Source of the DNA: Burkholderiales bacterium
GTDB taxonomy: Bacteria > Pseudomonadota > Gammaproteobacteria > Burkholderiales > SG8-39
Direction of reading: 5' to 3'
Length of the DNA stretch: 5,693 nucleotides
NCBI GenBank assembly: GCA_017880745.1
Contig: JADGRR010000233.1
Span: 1 to 5,693, forward strand
A model generated the notes under the pieces. It was not told the origin of the DNA. It was given only the letters and a program-made list of their open reading frames with translations, and did no database searches. Each line of letters begins with the position of its first letter. The first letter of the stretch is position 1. The position numbers and the translations under genes are program-made. Below are positions 5,549-5,693 of this stretch, one piece after another.

Positions 5549-5693
5549 TTACCCCGGATGAGGCCACGCGCGCACAAAGTTGTTGCCTAAAGGCGAAGCC
5601 GCGCGATGAAAAACATCCGCTGCCTGCGCCAGGGCGGCAAGCGCGCTCGGCGCATTGATCGCGCCATTGATGCTGAGAACCTGTTGCAAAATG
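5549..5693 (-). CDS. Possible C-terminal end of a convergent gene, unknown product (partial)
   Basis: On the minus strand a frame is open from the right edge to TAA at 5549-5551, giving 47 residues that end NNFVRAWPHPG. The visible part reads like a real C-terminus, with alternating hydrophobic and small residues (ILQQVLSINGAI, then ALAALAQAADVF), unlike the Arg- and Cys-rich products of the other frames. Third codon positions are only moderately G/C. The stop would lie 3 bp past the end of the 5198-5545 gene, a normal distance for convergent genes. I do not recognise the family. A + strand frame from ATG 5606 is also open to the edge, so the call is tentative. Confidence 0.35.
   Translation of the reverse strand, partial: ILQQVLSINGAINAPSALAALAQAADVFHRAASPLGNNFVRAWPHPG

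Noticed and set aside
5606..5693. + strand ORF beginning MKNIRCLRQGGKRARR at the right edge
   Set aside because: It lacks a good ribosome binding site, has a very basic composition, and competes with a more protein-like minus-strand frame; it cannot be supported from 29 codons.

Overview
The window looks like a piece of a GC-rich proteobacterial chromosome, most likely from a sulfur-oxidising betaproteobacterium. The evidence is the gene order soxA-soxX-soxB, the strongly G/C third codon positions in the real genes, and protein sequences of the long-SoxX, Betaproteobacteria-like type. The taxonomic call is inference; there is no rRNA or tRNA here to settle it.

Left part (1-2972, + strand): the 3' end of a thiosulfate-oxidation (Sox) operon. 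The window opens inside soxA (cytochrome c with the active-site cysteine), continues with soxX (its cytochrome c partner) and closes with soxB (di-manganese sulfate thiohydrolase). Spacing is tight: 14 nt between soxA and soxX, 13 nt between soxX and soxB. SoxAX would attach thiosulfate to the SoxYZ carrier, and SoxB would release the terminal sulfone as sulfate, all in the periplasm. soxX has a Sec signal and soxB a Tat signal. soxY, soxZ and perhaps soxCD are expected upstream, outside the window.

Middle part (2973-3094): a REP/REPIN-type palindromic cluster, with two direct copies and one inverted copy, sits between the convergent soxB and sirB/cbiX-like genes.

Minus-strand block (3095-5025): a short CbiX/SirB-type chelatase gene follows a 12-TM major facilitator (MFS) transporter gene. 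The 113-nt gap between them is rich in hairpins. The transporter's start is unclear: a good ribosome binding site lies where the protein should begin, but it is followed by an in-frame ATC rather than ATG/GTG/TTG.

Right part (4870-5693): a divergent intergenic region with candidate extended -10 promoters and a 22-codon small ORF, then a small basic protein with a Rho-N/SAP-like N-terminal domain and a helical tail. The last 145 bases hold a possible C-terminal end of a convergent minus-strand gene.

I found no CRISPR array, insertion sequence, tRNA or rRNA, and no convincing wholly new system. The points most worth a second look are the REPIN cluster, the MFS start site, the hairpin-rich leader before sirB, and the small Rho-N-like protein.
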